Below, piece after piece: positions 22,574 to 33,396 of a stretch of 64,000 nt of DNA. Each line of letters starts with the position of its first letter. The first letter of the stretch is position 1. Below the pieces are notes generated by a model, which ran no database searches, was not told the origin of the DNA, and saw only the letters and a list, made by a program, of their open reading frames with translations. The DNA is from Branchipolynoe longqiensis (taxonomy: Eukaryota; Annelida; Polychaeta; Phyllodocida; Polynoidae). Location of the stretch: positions 34,418,590-34,482,589 of the forward strand of contig CM059199.1 of assembly GCA_030323885.1 (NCBI GenBank), written 5' to 3'. The position numbers and the translations under genes are program-made.

Positions 22574-23277
22574 GTATGAGCTGGTTCCTGGTTCGTGGCA
22601 TTTTATTATGATTATAATTAAGTGTTAAATGTTAAGTGTTAATAAATATAATTGTGCATGTTGGCCCGAGGCTAACATGGGTAATTTGCTCACAAGGCTG
22701 CTGTCTGTTTATCTTTCCTGCTAAATAGCCCTCTCTACTCTCACTCACTTTGTTTCCGACACTGCTACACTGCACACCATTTCCCCACCCACACACCCTC
22801 TTTCTCGGAGGGTGAGTGCTGATCCCCGACATTTTACTACCCATCTCTGCATTGGGCTGAACTTCCTGGTTATGCATCCCAGTCAGCATATGATTACTTG
22901 CCTCTGTCGCCACCTGACACATCTTGAAACACCTGCCAAGGTCCGACTTATTTTTTATTAATTACTATATTTAATCCAGTTGCTGCTTCTGTTTCTTTTC
23001 TGTCCTGTTTCTCTTTCATTACAGCTGAGTGTAGCGAATTATGATTAAATGCCAAGGACCAGGAACCAGCTCAGATATATATTCTAAACAGAACTGCATT
23101 ATTTTAAAGAATAAAATCTATAATTATAATTACAATTAACTCAAGCACACATCGAGACTTAATGTGATGTGTAACTTGTTAATAATGTTATAGCCGTATT
23201 ATTTGTGTCGAAGTCTATGGATGGTAAACCTAAAACATAAATCCGAAATTTCAAATGCTGTATTCACTGTAGTTGGT
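22574..23277. other. No supported gene
   Basis: A minus-strand open frame spans 22632-22922 (96 residues) in locally less AT-rich DNA, but I see no domain, splice sites or repeat match. It could be an old element fragment. Confidence 0.4.
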
Positions 23278-23556
23278 CCCTTGTGGGAGATCGGGAGTTC
23301 AATTCCCGGTCGAGTCAAACAAATGAATTACACAATTTATATTATCGTTGGCAGTGAGCATTTATAGGATAGGACAATGACTGGCTAGCTCAGCATCAGG
23401 ATAATGTGACTGAGTCGGATATCGGGTCATGGTGCTGGTGGTCTGATTTCCCAGTGGGGCAGCACTATAAAGTCACCATGAGTGTGCACTGTCACAAGAC
23501 GGTACCCGTCATGATATGACCTTAGATGTTGCCAGGACGTAAAACTCCAACAAGCA
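23278..23556 (+). mobile_element. SINE-A (h1 + beta), 5' part of head missing
   Basis: Starts near the B box (GGGAGTTCAATTCCCGG), then a well conserved beta body and CAACAAGCAACC tail. Confidence 0.85.
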
Positions 23557-23717
23557 ACCAGCCTGTAGTTGCACTACGTTATTCACTGTCGGCTACCTCC
23601 GAGCACCATGGGTACCAGTCCGCATGCTACTAAGTGCCCTAACTGAGACGAGTACCAAAGAATCTGTTTCCACTTGACAAGAAATGTTGCTTTGAATTAA
23701 AAGATTAGTTTGTGTGT

Positions 23718-23937
23718 GATTTTTGGGATATATTAGTTGTTGAAGCTGGGCGGATTTTAATTGTGGGAATTGGTCTTCTTCATTCCAATACACCTTGAAC
23801 TATCCTAGTAATGTGATCGCCAGGTTAGGTAGCGACAAGTATCCATGTTAGCTCATCGGTCAGGGTTCCAAAGCAAATATTTAAATCACATGACCTACCA
23901 ACATTGGAGGAAGAATGCTCAACTCATCCGGCCATTA
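23718..23937 (-). mobile_element. SINE-C (h2 + alpha)
   Basis: On + TTAGTTGTTGAAGCTGGGCG then TTTTAATTGTGGGAATTGGTC (tail alpha), the A-type body fragment and an h2 head ending CTCATCCGGCCATTATA. Confidence 0.7.
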
Positions 23938-24293
23938 TATCTGCATAATCCGATAAAAACATAACATTTTCAGAATCAAAATAATTATCTAGATTTGATT
24001 CTACATTTCTAATTTAGATACTGATGCATTTACTAAGCATTTGTTGCCACATAGAAGGGAATACTGCGACAATTTAATAGAAGCTCTTACTGCAGAAGCC
24101 TACAGTGTCAGAGTTTTGGTAGGCTTGCCGAAATTAATGATGCATGTTCGCACTTCAAATACCTCAAAAGCGAGCCATTTAACATAAGCGTTACTTCAAA
24201 CTAAAGTAAGATAGATTATAATGATCAACGTAAGAGCGATTTATCTCAGAAAATGACAGAAACTCAATACCATCGGACTTTGTACCTTAAAGG
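23938..24293 (+). mobile_element. TIR-3 element
   Basis: Left GCATAATCCGATAAAA; right (reverse complement) CTTTAAGGTACAAAGTCCGATGG. The interior carries TAGATTTGATTCTACATTTC and CTTCAAACTAAAGTAAG blocks shared with the copies at 38277-38634 and 62639-63002. Confidence 0.7.
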
Positions 24294-24301
24294 GATATAT
24301 G

Positions 24302-24376
24302 CGTTGTTTATTGTTGTTTCAGGTCCTAGCAACATCTCAGGTCATAACAAAGACAGGCATTGCGCAGTCTCTACGG
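24302..24376 (-). mobile_element. SINE-A tail fragment
   Basis: TTTCAGGTCCTAGCAACATC and following ~40 bp match only the 3' end of the beta body reversed. Confidence 0.65.
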
Positions 24377-24671
24377 GGATTACAAATAATAAATACCCGT
24401 CTTCTTTCTTTAACAAGTGTAGCATTGTTTCATTTATGCACAATTGTAAATGTACAAAGTAAATGTGGCGTTACCTGATTGGACAATGGAAGCAATCGGA
24501 TCCAGGCTGGTCAAATTACCAGCGTCTAAGCCTGATTAAACAGGTGCAATCGAACTCACCTGAAATAATCAAAGAGCAAGAAATGGGTTAGTTGACCTAA
24601 TTACCGAAGCGTTGCCAGGCAATTAAAACTGCACAGTCTGATCAAATAACACATTTAAACAAATTAAACCA

Positions 24672-24893
24672 AGACCTGTGAAGAGTTCAGGCAAAAAACC
24701 CTGTAAATGCCAATTAAACAAGTTGAATTAAAATTACCTGAGCACAATTTTGATTCTCACTAAATTCAGTTATCCTGATATGAAATAGTTATGGAGCAAT
24801 GAACAAAAGAAAATATGAATGTAAACAATGAACATTTTGAAGGGGTATGACACCAATGTTTATCAAAATATTTGGATGGTATTTACAGGTTTT
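24672..24893. mobile_element. TIR-4 element, right end truncated
   Basis: Left TIR GAGTTCAGGCAAAAAACCCT. The interior (ATGGAGCAATGAACAAAAGA, TGACACCAATGT) matches the copy at 33467-33694. The right TIR breaks off after ATTTACAGG at a T-rich run where a SINE-C begins. Confidence 0.65.
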
Positions 24894-24894
24894 T

Positions 24895-25100
24895 TTTCTT
24901 TTTTGGGGTAGATTAGTTGATTAAGCAGGGGAAATTTCAATTGTTGATGATTGGTCTTCCTCATTCCACTGCTCCTTGCCCTATCCTAATAATGCAGAGT
25001 GACAGGCTAGGAAGCAACAAGTATCAACTTTTAAGTCATTGGTTTGACACGACCGGTTTGAACTTGGGTGTTTCCTGTTACAGGCACACGGTCATGGAAT
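24895..25100 (-). mobile_element. SINE-C (alpha tail + A-type body), head cut
   Basis: On + GATTAAGCAGGGGAAATTTC, CTGCTCCTTGCCCTATCC, then GTTTGACACGACCGG. The h2 head is largely lost. Confidence 0.75.
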
Positions 25101-25111
25101 CTACACAATCT

Positions 25112-25462
25112 GGGTTGGTTGGTTGTTGGAGCTTTACATCCTGGAAACATCTAAGGTCGACTCAGGACGGGTACCGATCTGTGACAGTGCATAGTCATGG
25201 CGATTTTACAGTGCTGCCCCACTGGGAGATGGGGGCCACCAACACCATGACCTCATATCCCACTCAGTCACATTATCCACACATTGAGCCAACCAGTCCT
25301 TGACATATCCTAATAAATGCTGAGCGCCTGGATAGGAAGCGACAAGTATAAATTTGGAAGTCAATGGTTTGACTCGACCAGGGTTCGAACCTATGGGTTC
25401 GAATCCCACGATCTATCAAAACAGGAGACGGACGCTCAACTCATTCGGCCATCCAGTCTGGT
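25112..25462 (-). mobile_element. SINE-A (h2 + beta), full length
   Basis: Complete copy. Next to the head the B box motif is doubled (GGGTTCGAACC, GGGTTCGAATCCC on +/-), as in several h2 copies. Confidence 0.9.
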
Positions 25463-25566
25463 CACAGGTATAGTTGGGCGCAGGTTAGTATCTTCGTGAA
25501 GCCTAGGTTACCCAGTGCTTAGGACGCCCTTTTGCAGAATTCCCGGAATGCATGCTCGAGTCCCAT

Positions 25567-25905
25567 TTGACCGGGTGCGTTGGTCGAATCGGTAGAGCAC
25601 AGGCCTCGCATGCGGAAGATCGGGAGTTCGCAAGTTTGGTTCCCGGTCGAATCAAATGAATGACTTACAAATTTATACTTGACACTTCCTAGCCTGGTGT
25701 TTGGCATTATCAGGATAGGGCAAGGGTTGGTTACCTCGGTGTCAGGATAATGTGACTGAGTGAGATATCGGGTCATGGTGCCAGCAGCCTGATTTCCCAG
25801 TGGGGCAGCACTATAAAATCGCCATGAGTGCGTACTGTCACAATTCGGTACCCGTCCTGATATGACCTTAGATGTTGCTAGGACTAAAACAACAACAAAC
25901 AACCC
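25567..25905 (+). mobile_element. SINE-A (h1 + beta), full length
   Basis: Head GTTGGTCGAATCGGTAGAGC with GGGAGTTCGCAAGTTTGGTT, an insertion splitting the B box. Complete body and AACAACAAACAACC tail. Confidence 0.9.
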
Positions 25906-26097
25906 ATTCTACGCATTGTCGTCCCCTATTCACAAAGCATCCATGACAACGATATCAATCAGAATTTTACGACAGCTGTAAATTGATTTGTCGCATGGTG
26001 GTTGCCATGGTAACCACCAGACAGAGACTCATCGATGCACACATCAAGGACACACCTGTTAGTTTTGTCTGCATGTTTTGATTATCAGACATAAGTA

Positions 26098-26203
26098 CCA
26101 GACCCAGTGGCTGAATCGATAGAGCGCACGCTTCCCGTGCAGAAGGTCGGGAGTTGGAATCCCGGTCGGGTCAAAGCAGTGACTTACAAAATGTATACTT
26201 GTC
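26098..26203 (+). mobile_element. SINE-A h1 head, truncated
   Basis: GGCTGAATCGATAGAGCGC ... GGGAGTTGGAATCCCGG, ending at TATACTTGTCGTG where an opposite-strand tail begins. Confidence 0.8.
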
Positions 26204-26526
26204 GTGTTTGTTTGTTGTTGTTTTACATCTAAGGTCATATCAGGACGGGTACCGACTTGTGACAGTGCACACTCATGGCGACCTTATAGTGCTGCCCCAC
26301 TGAAAGACCAGGCCGCCAGCACCGTGACCTGATATCCCACTCAGTCACATTATCCTGATACTGAGCCAATCAGGGCAAAGACTGGTCACCTCAGTGTCAG
26401 GATAATGTGACTAAGTGGGACATCGGGTATATGGTGTCAGTGCCCGGTATCCCAGTGGGACAGCACTATAAATCCATCATAAGTGTGCGCTGTTACAAGT
26501 CGGTACCTGTCATCATATGATCTGAT
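26204..26526. mobile_element. Fold-back SINE-A pair
   Basis: 26204-26370 is a minus-strand tail and beta body; 26371-26526 is a plus-strand beta body and tail. They meet at CAATCAGGGCAAAGACTGG with the heads deleted from both. Confidence 0.85.
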
Positions 26527-26650
26527 GGGGCTGTCACACTACGATGCTTTTCGCCGGCGACCCGCCAACGTGTGGTGAATTTGGGCGAAAATTGGTGAAA
26601 TATCGAGAAACGCTGGTGGCGCGTTGGTCGTAATGCGTAGCATTACGTTT
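26527..26650. mobile_element. TIR-2-like left end
   Basis: GGGGCTGTCACACTACGATG then CTTTTCGCCGGCGACCCGCC resembles the left end of TIR-2 at 5228. The GC-rich DIRS-like element starts to its right. Confidence 0.5.
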
Positions 26651-26689
26651 GATGCGAGGAAAGGAGGAGACCCTCCCCCGCCCCGGGCT

Positions 26690-26855
26690 GTCGCGCAGCT
26701 TGACACCTCGCCCGACGCCGCCGCGACTCGCTCCCTCCCCCGCCCTCTGCCGCGCAGCATTCGCGCCTCACCCGACGCCCGCTGCTCGCCACCTTCCCCC
26801 CCCCCCTCCCCCGGGCCGGCAGCATTCACACCTCACCTGCTGTCGCCCTCCTCCT
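26690..26855 (+). repeat. Three ~57-65-bp repeats upstream of the DIRS-like element
   Basis: CAGCTTGACACCTCGCCCGA, CAGCATTCGCGCCTCACCCG and CAGCATTCACACCTCACCTG begin near 26697, 26755 and 26820, each followed by a C/T-rich stretch. They may be promoter or untranslated-region repeats of the element (inference). Confidence 0.65.
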
Positions 26856-26860
26856 TTCCC

Positions 26861-26868
26861 TTATAAGG
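26861..26868 (+). promoter_or_regulatory. TATA-like box
   Basis: TTATAAGG lies about 92 bp before the ATG at 26960 that opens the Gag-like frame. Its position suits a pol II start for the retroelement; not proven. Confidence 0.35.
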
Positions 26869-26959
26869 CCGCCTCCGGCCTCCCTCAGGCACTCGCTCTC
26901 CTGCCGCCTTCCAGATCTCACCTCTTTTTCTACTTTGGCTCACCTCGGACATATACACT

Positions 26960-28113
26960 ATGCCACAAGGAAAGGGAAAAGGACGGAAGGGCCCCCGGGC
27001 AGCCGCCCACGGCACCCCGGGACCGGCTACAACCCCGAGTCGGGACGAGTCACCCCCATCCGCCCCGGCGACTCCTTCCTCGCCGGGCACCTCGCGCCGC
27101 GACTCGGGCATCGACGCCATCCTGGAGGAGCTCCAGCGCATCCGGCTGGAACAACGCCAAGGATCGACGACATGCAGACCGGGGAGGCGCGGCCCATCCC
27201 CGAGGCGCCCTCCCCCGCGCCCAGACACCGGGCCGCCCCGGCCCCCGCACCTCGGGCGCGCGCCCCGGTGGGTCCCAGGCCGCCGCCGCCGCCTGCAGCC
27301 CTGCCAGGAGCCGCCCACCCACAGTAAGAGCGTTACCAGCACGTCGGCGGCCATGCAGCTCTGCCGACATCCCCGGCCTACCCCAGGAGCCGGCGCAGCA
27401 CACCCCGGTATCCGCAGCCGACGCCGTCCGGGAAATCCTGGCCTCCGCCGAGGCGCGCCACTCAGTGAGGCGGCAAGGTATACCGGCTGACTATGTGTTC
27501 CCCTCTGACCTTGTGCAGAGAGGGGCGGAGAGGAAGTCGGTGAAGAGGGGGGAAGCGACGAGGGATGAGTATAACCTCGCCCTTCTGACCCTCATCAACC
27601 ACCCCGACTTCCCCGCCCACTCCGCCCCCGGATTACACCACCACATCCTCACTGTCCTCCAGGATCACCTCGTCTACCCGTGGGCGACCGTCCGCCATTA
27701 TTCCGAGACGGTGTTTACTTGGATCGCGGACGGCCGACTCCCCCACGGGTGGCACGACCCAGTGGCCCTGAACCTCCTTAGGGTCGAATGCATAGCAATG
27801 CCACCCCAGCAGACAACCACCACCACACCCCGCCCTCTCGACCACCCAAGAGCCCGGCCCCAGCCCCGCCCCCAGACCGACACCCGGGTAACCTACAACA
27901 AGGAGACCCACGGAGCCCCCTGCTACCCATGGAACCGGGACCCCTCCTCCTGCACCGGGGGAGGCCCACGGCCAAGGTGCCGCAAAGCACCGCCACACAT
28001 GCGCCTACTGTGCGAATGTCCGCAAGGTGCTGACTATGCACAGTGAGGCTGATTGCCTGACGAAGCGCGCATGGGACCGGCCCACAGCTCCCGCCTCACC
28101 GGATTTTCAGTGA
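26960..28113 (+). pseudogene. Gag-like ORF of a DIRS-like retrotransposon, frameshifted
   Basis: The protein-like track opens at ATG 26960 (MPQGKGKGRKG, basic and Pro-rich, then an IDAILEELQRIRLEQRQ helix). It changes frame near 27165 and again between about 27330 and 27390. It continues in the frame carrying VREILASAEARHSVRRQG and YVFPSDLV to CYPWNR near 27925. A putative zinc-binding tail is split: CYPWNRDPSSC is in one frame, HRHTCAYC and the later His and Cys are in another. The tail frame stops at TGA 28111-28113. Such a Cys/His tail is usual in Gag-like proteins of DIRS-type elements. The copy cannot make an intact protein as read. GC is far higher than in its surroundings. Confidence 0.6.
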
Positions 28114-30762
28114 GCCGGCACCTCCCCCCCGGCCCGGAGGCCCCCGACCGGCCCACCTGTCTCGACCAAGCCGCCCCGTCCACCACTCCCGACCCGAAGG
28201 CTCCCAGTCGGCCCAAGGTCCCCCTAATCACCGCCCAGTGCACCCCTAGCAGCCCCCCTGACACGACTCGCCGGAGCACCAGCGGCTCCCCCGAGGCGCG
28301 GCCTGACCGCCGCCTCGGCACCACCCTCTGTTCCGGGGCTCAACGCCCCGCCTGTAAGGCTCTCATCGCCGACCACCAACCCTTCACCATCACCCTCGAC
28401 TCAGAAGGTCACCCCGACCCCGGCGATACCGCTTTCCTCTGCCCCCTGACGACCGCCCTCCCGACCTCCCCGACACCCCCGACCCCCCGCCCGCCCCTGA
28501 CCCCCCCTGCACCCCGCAGGACTTTGCTGCCCCCCTCACCCGCCCCCGCCGCACCTCCTCCCCCTCCCCGCCCCACCAACCCCCCACCCCCCCACCCTCG
28601 ACGAGCCCACCGTCGACGTTATCGACCCCGACCTCCAAGCTACCCTCCCTGCCGCCCCCTCCTGCGGCCCCACCCCCTCCCACTACTGCCCTACCATCAT
28701 CGCCTCCTGGCCCCACATCTCCGGCGAGGCGTGGGATCGCTACCCCACTTTCCGCCACACCTACACCACCCTCCGGGAAGCGGGCCTCCCTAATTTTTTG
28801 GCCGCCCGCATCCCCCTCCCCTCAGGCCTCCACATCCCTGCCTGGCGCTCCTGCCTCCAGGACTACCCCGACCCCGCCGTCCTAGACTTCCTGGAGTTCG
28901 GGTTCCCCCGACTTCCTGAAACACATCCAGGCCTTCGTCGACACGGAGCTTGCCCTCGGCGCCCTCATCGGCCCCTTCTCTGTCCCCCCCTTCTCTCCCT
29001 GGACCGGCCCACCTGTCTCGACCAAGCCGCCCCGTCCACCACTCCCGACCCGAAGGCTCCCAGTCGGCCCAAGGTCCCCCTAATCACCGCCCAGTGCACC
29101 CCTAGCAGCCCCCCTGACACGACTCGCCGGAGCACCAGCGGCTCCCCCGAGGCGCGGCCTGACCGCCGCCTCGGCACCACCCTCTGTTCCGGGGCTCAAC
29201 GCCCCGCCTGTAAGGCTCTCATCGCCGACCACCAACCCTTCACCATCACCCTCGACTCAGAAGGTCACCCCGACCCCGGCGATACCGCTTTCCTCTGCCC
29301 CCTGACGACCGCCCTCCCGACCTCCCCGACACCCCCGACCCCCCGCCCGCCCCTGACCCCCCCCTGCACCCCGCAGGACTTTGCTGCCCCCCTCACCCGC
29401 CCCCGCCGCACCTCCTCCCCCTCCCCGCCCCACCAACCCCCCACCCCCCCACCCTCGACGAGCCCACCGTCGACGTTATCGACCCCGACCTCCAAGCTAC
29501 CCTCCCTGCCGCCCCCTCCTGCGGCCCCACCCCCTCCGACTACTGCCCTACCATCATCGCCTCCTGGCCCCACATCTCCGGCGAGGCGTGGGATCGCTAC
29601 CCCCACTTTCCGCCACACCTACACCACCCTCCGGGAAGCGGGCCTCCCTAATTTTTTGGCCGCCCGCATCCCCCTCCCCTCAGGCCTCCACATCCCTGCC
29701 TGGCGCTCCTGCCTCCAGGACTACCCGACCCCGCCGTCCTGGACTTCCTGGAGTTCGGGTTCCCCCGACTTCCTGAAACACATCCAGGCCTTCGTCGACA
29801 CGGAGCTTGCCCTCGGCGCCCTCATCGGCCCCTTCTCTGTCCCCCCCTTCTCTCCCTGGACGCAGGTCTCTCCCATGATGACCCGCCCCAAGGCCGACTC
29901 GGAAAAAAGGCGGGTCATCGTCGACCTCTCCTATCCCCGAGGTGTCAGCGTGAACTCGGGCATCCCCCGACGCGAGTACCTCGGGGAGCCCCACGCCTAC
30001 ACCCTCCCCTCCGTCGCCGACGTGGGCCGCCGCCTCATCACCCAAGGCGCAGGGGCCTACGTCTGGTCGGCGGACATATCCCGGGCCTACCGCCAGCTCC
30101 GTGCCGACCCCCTCTCCTGCCCCCTCTTCGGGATATGTTTAGAGGGTCAAACTTACATAGACCTCGCCCTCCCCTTCGGCTGCCGCTCCTCGGGCGCGGC
30201 CTGCGTCCGCGTCACCTCCGCGGTGGCTTGGATCATTAGGCGCGAGGGTTTCCACGCCCTCGTCTACGTCGACGACTTCATCGGCTGCGAGGGGTCCTAC
30301 CTGAGGGCGTGCCAGGCCTTCGACGCCTTCCTCGCCCTCACCGCAGCCCTCGGCCTCGACGTAGCACCCGGAAAGTGCCATCCCCCCGCTGTCCGCCTGA
30401 CCTGGCTCGGCTTTGCCCTCGACAGCGAGGCGATGACCATCCGGGTGGCCCCCGACAAGATCCAAGCCCTCGTGGACGACTGCGATGACCGCATCGCCCG
30501 CCCCACCCTCCGGAAACAAGAGCTACAGAGCCTGCTCGGCCGCCTGAACCATCTCAGCAGCTGCGTGCTCCCGGGCCGCAAGTTCATGGCTCGGCTCCTC
30601 GGGGCGCTGCGCGGCTGCCTCGGGGCCTCCACTCTCACCCTCGCGGACGACGCCCTCCGGGACCTGAGGTGGTTCGCCGCCTACGGGCGGATAACGAATG
30701 GCCTCTGCCTCCTCAGGGCCTCCGAGGGTCGCCGGCTGGTGCTTGAGTGCGACTCCTGCCTC
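28053..30762 (+). pseudogene. Reverse transcriptase ORF of a DIRS-like retrotransposon, truncated
   Basis: A Pro-rich N-terminal part (duplicated, see 28146-29858) leads into an RT domain at about 29880-30690. Visible motifs are KRRVIVDLSYP, SADISRAYRQL, LALPFGCRSS, YVDD (30265-30276), APGKCHPP with TWLGFALD, and a thumb-like [13 protein letters not shown] ... [10 protein letters not shown]. The last block is characteristic of DIRS-type RTs. The next domain, RNase H, has only begun (ECDSCLT) when a microsatellite replaces it at about 30763. RNase H, any methyltransferase-like domain and the tyrosine recombinase are absent. A frame change also lies just after the block CLQDYPDPAVLDF. A gypsy-like origin is less likely. 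Confidence 0.75.
28146..29858 (+). repeat. ~856-bp tandem duplication inside the DIRS-like element
   Basis: Copy 1 is 28146-29001, copy 2 is 29002-29858. GACCGGCCCACCTGTCTC starts both and TTCTCTCCCTGGAC ends both. They differ by a few single-base indels in C runs (for example near 28507, 28743 and 28868) and rare substitutions. The junction shares GAC between the two break points. Confidence 0.9.
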
Positions 30763-31569
30763 ACCTCTCTGTCTGTGTCTCTGTATGTGTCTCTGTCTGT
30801 GTCTATGTATGTGTCTCTGTGTGTGTCTCTGTGTCTGTGTGTGTCTCTGTGTCTCTGTGTGTCTGAGTCTCTGTGTATGTCTCTGTGTATCGGTGTGTGT
30901 CTCTGTGTCTCTGTGTATCTGTGTGTGTCTATGTGTGTCTATGTCTCTGTGTCTCAGAGAGAGAGAGAAACAGAGACAGAGACACAGACAGAGACACATA
31001 CAGAGACACATACAGAGACACAGACAGAGACACAGACAGAGACACATACAGAGACACAGACAGAGAGACATACAGAGACACACACAGATACACACACAGA
31101 GACACAGACAGAGACACAGACAAAGACACATACATATACACAAACATAGACACATACAGAGACACATACAGAGACAAATACAAATACACATACAGAGACA
31201 CACACAGAGATACAGACAGAGACACAGACAGAGACACATACACAGAGACACAGACAGAGACACAGACAGAGACACATACACAGAGACACAGACAGAGACA
31301 CAGACAGAGACACAGACAGAGACACAGACACAGACACACAGACAGAGACACAGACAGAGACACAGACAGAGACACAGACAGAGACACAGACACAGACACA
31401 CAGACAGAGACACAGACAGAGACACAGACACAGACACACAGACAGAGACGCATACACAGAGACACAGCCAGAGACACAGACAGAGACACAGACAGAGACA
31501 CAGACAGAGACACAGACAGAGACACAGACAGAGACACAGACAGAGACACAGACAGAGACACAGACACAG
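30763..31569. repeat. Inverted microsatellite: TCTGTGTC array facing GACACAGA array
   Basis: 30763-30953 is built from TCTCTGTGTGTC-type units. 30955-31569 is built from the reverse complement, GAGACACAGACA. A CAGAGAGAGAGAGA centre separates them, so the first ~190 bp can pair with the second part. Long frames on both strands are artefacts. Confidence 0.9.
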
Positions 31570-31730
31570 CGCGCCGATATACGTTACCACAACATTGGCC
31601 GCGTGCTACTAACACGCTGCGCCAACGTCCAATTTCCCCATATTTCCCCTAAATCTTTAACGTTTCTACCCTCCCTGCCGCCCCCTCCTGCGGTTCCACC
31701 CCCTCCCACCCCCTCCCAGTACTGAGCGCC
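31570..31730. mobile_element. CG-rich TIR-2-like fragment followed by a DIRS fragment
   Basis: 31571-31664 has ACAACATTGGCCGCGTG and GCGCCAACGTCC motifs like those inside TIR-2. 31667-31725 (CTACCCTCCCTGCCGCCCCC) repeats about 55 bp of the DIRS-like element found at 28640-28690, in the same orientation. Confidence 0.5.
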
Positions 31731-31824
31731 ATGGTGGTATTCCGCTTGGGGTGGGTTGGGAGGTGGGGGGTGAAGCGAACAGCTGAGGGATAGGGTTAGA
31801 GGCTATTCGTCGTATTACCACGGT

Positions 31825-31942
31825 TGATTGTAATGTTAGAGTTTTCCATCCTGGTAATATCTGAGGTCATGCAAGGACGGGTGCCGACTTGTGACAGTGC
31901 ACACTCATTGCGACTTAATAGTGCCGCCATAGTCGGAGACTA
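31825..31942 (-). mobile_element. SINE-A tail fragment
   Basis: ATGTTAGAGTTTTCCATCC to GACTTAATAGTGCCGCC is the 3' ~115 bp of the beta body reversed. Confidence 0.75.
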
Positions 31943-31945
31943 GTA

Positions 31946-33182
31946 GATGTGTATTACAAGTGTAGTTTAGTGCAAGTGTAGTACAGGTTTACTACAAGTG
32001 TAATTGCAGGTGTAGTACAGGTGAAGTACAGGTATAGTACAGGTGTAGTACAGGCATAGTCGTGATGTAATACATCGATAGTACATGTGTAATTCCGGCG
32101 TAGTACAAGTGAAGTACAAGTGTAGTACATATGTAGTACATATGTAGTGAATGACTAGTACAGGTGTAGTACAGGTGTAACACATGTGTAATAGAGGTGT
32201 AGTGCAGGTGCAGTACAGGTGTAATACAGGTATACTACAGGTGCAGTGCAGGTGTAGTATGTATGTAGTACAGGTGTAGTACAGGTGTAGTCCACGTAGA
32301 GTACATGTGTAGTGAAGGTGTAGTACAAGTATAATACAGGTGCAGTACAGGTGTGGTACATGCATAGTTCAGGTGCAGTGCATGTGTAGTGAAGGTGTAG
32401 TACAAGTATAATACAGGTGCAGAACAGGTGTAGTACAGGTGTAGTACAATTAGTACAGGTGTAGTACAGGTGTAGTACAGGCGTAGTACAGGTGTAGTGC
32501 ATGTCTAGTACGGGTGTAGAACAGGTGTAGTACATGTGTAGTAAAGGTGTAGTAAAGGTGTAGTACAGGTGTAGTGCATGTGTAGTGCGGGTGTAATACA
32601 GGTGTAGTACATGTGCAGTGCATGTGTAGTACAGGTGTAGTACAGGTATAATACAGGTGTAGTACAGGTGTAGTACATATGTAGTGCATGTGTAGTACAG
32701 GTGTAGTACATATGTAGTACAGGTGTAGTACATGTGCAACACAGGTGTAGTACAGGTGTAGTACAGGTGTAGTACATGTGTAGTACAGGTGTAGTACAGG
32801 TGTAGTACATATGTAGTACAGGTGCAATACAGGTGTAGTGCAGGTGTAGTACAGGTGTAGTACAGGTGTAGTCCAGGTGTAGTATAGGTGGAGTACAGGT
32901 GTAGTACATGTGTAATTCGGGTGTAGTACAGGTGCAGTGCAGGTGTAGTACAAATGTAGTACAGATGTAGTACAGGTGCAATACAGGAGTAGTGCAGGTG
33001 TAGTACATGTGTAGTACAGATGTAGTGCAGGTGTAGTACAGGTGTAGTACATGTGTAGTACAGATGTAGTACAGTTGTAGTACAGGTGTAGTACAGGTGT
33101 AGTACAGATGTAGTACAGGTGTAGTACACATGTAATACAGCTATAGTACATGTGTAATTCGGGTGTAGTACAGATGTACTGC
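31946..33182. repeat. 11-bp minisatellite (GTGTAGTACAG), ~110 copies
   Basis: Units vary at few positions (CAGG/CATG/CAAG). Since 11 is not a multiple of 3 and lacks minus-strand stops, the minus strand shows overlapping 200-373-residue frames with an 11-residue repeat; these are not genes. Confidence 0.95.
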
Positions 33183-33396
33183 GTAGAGCAGGACCAGTGC
33201 AAATCTCATCCACTAAGCAGGCTCTCATCTGTAGGGCATGCCCTTTACAGAAGATGCAGTCAATTACTGCCGACAATCGGTGCAGCCTAATTCAATTCTA
33301 ACAGCAGGGGGGCTTATTCAAAAATGGCACTTAGCAGATTTGAAGCCAAGCCCAAGGTCTGCGGTTCACTGTAGGTTAAGCCTTGCACAGAATTAC

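Noticed and set aside
22632..22922. 96-residue minus frame as a gene
   Set aside because: No domain, splice signal or start context; possibly an old repeat.
28053..28793. Pro-rich frame as a separate host gene
   Set aside because: It is part of the DIRS-like element and is repeated by the 856-bp duplication.
30523..31652. Long frames on both strands at 30.5-31.7 kb
   Set aside because: They translate the inverted microsatellite; only the part before 30762 on + has RT-derived content.
32155..33276. Minus-strand frame of 373 residues
   Set aside because: It is the translation of the 11-bp array; several overlapping frames are open for the same reason.
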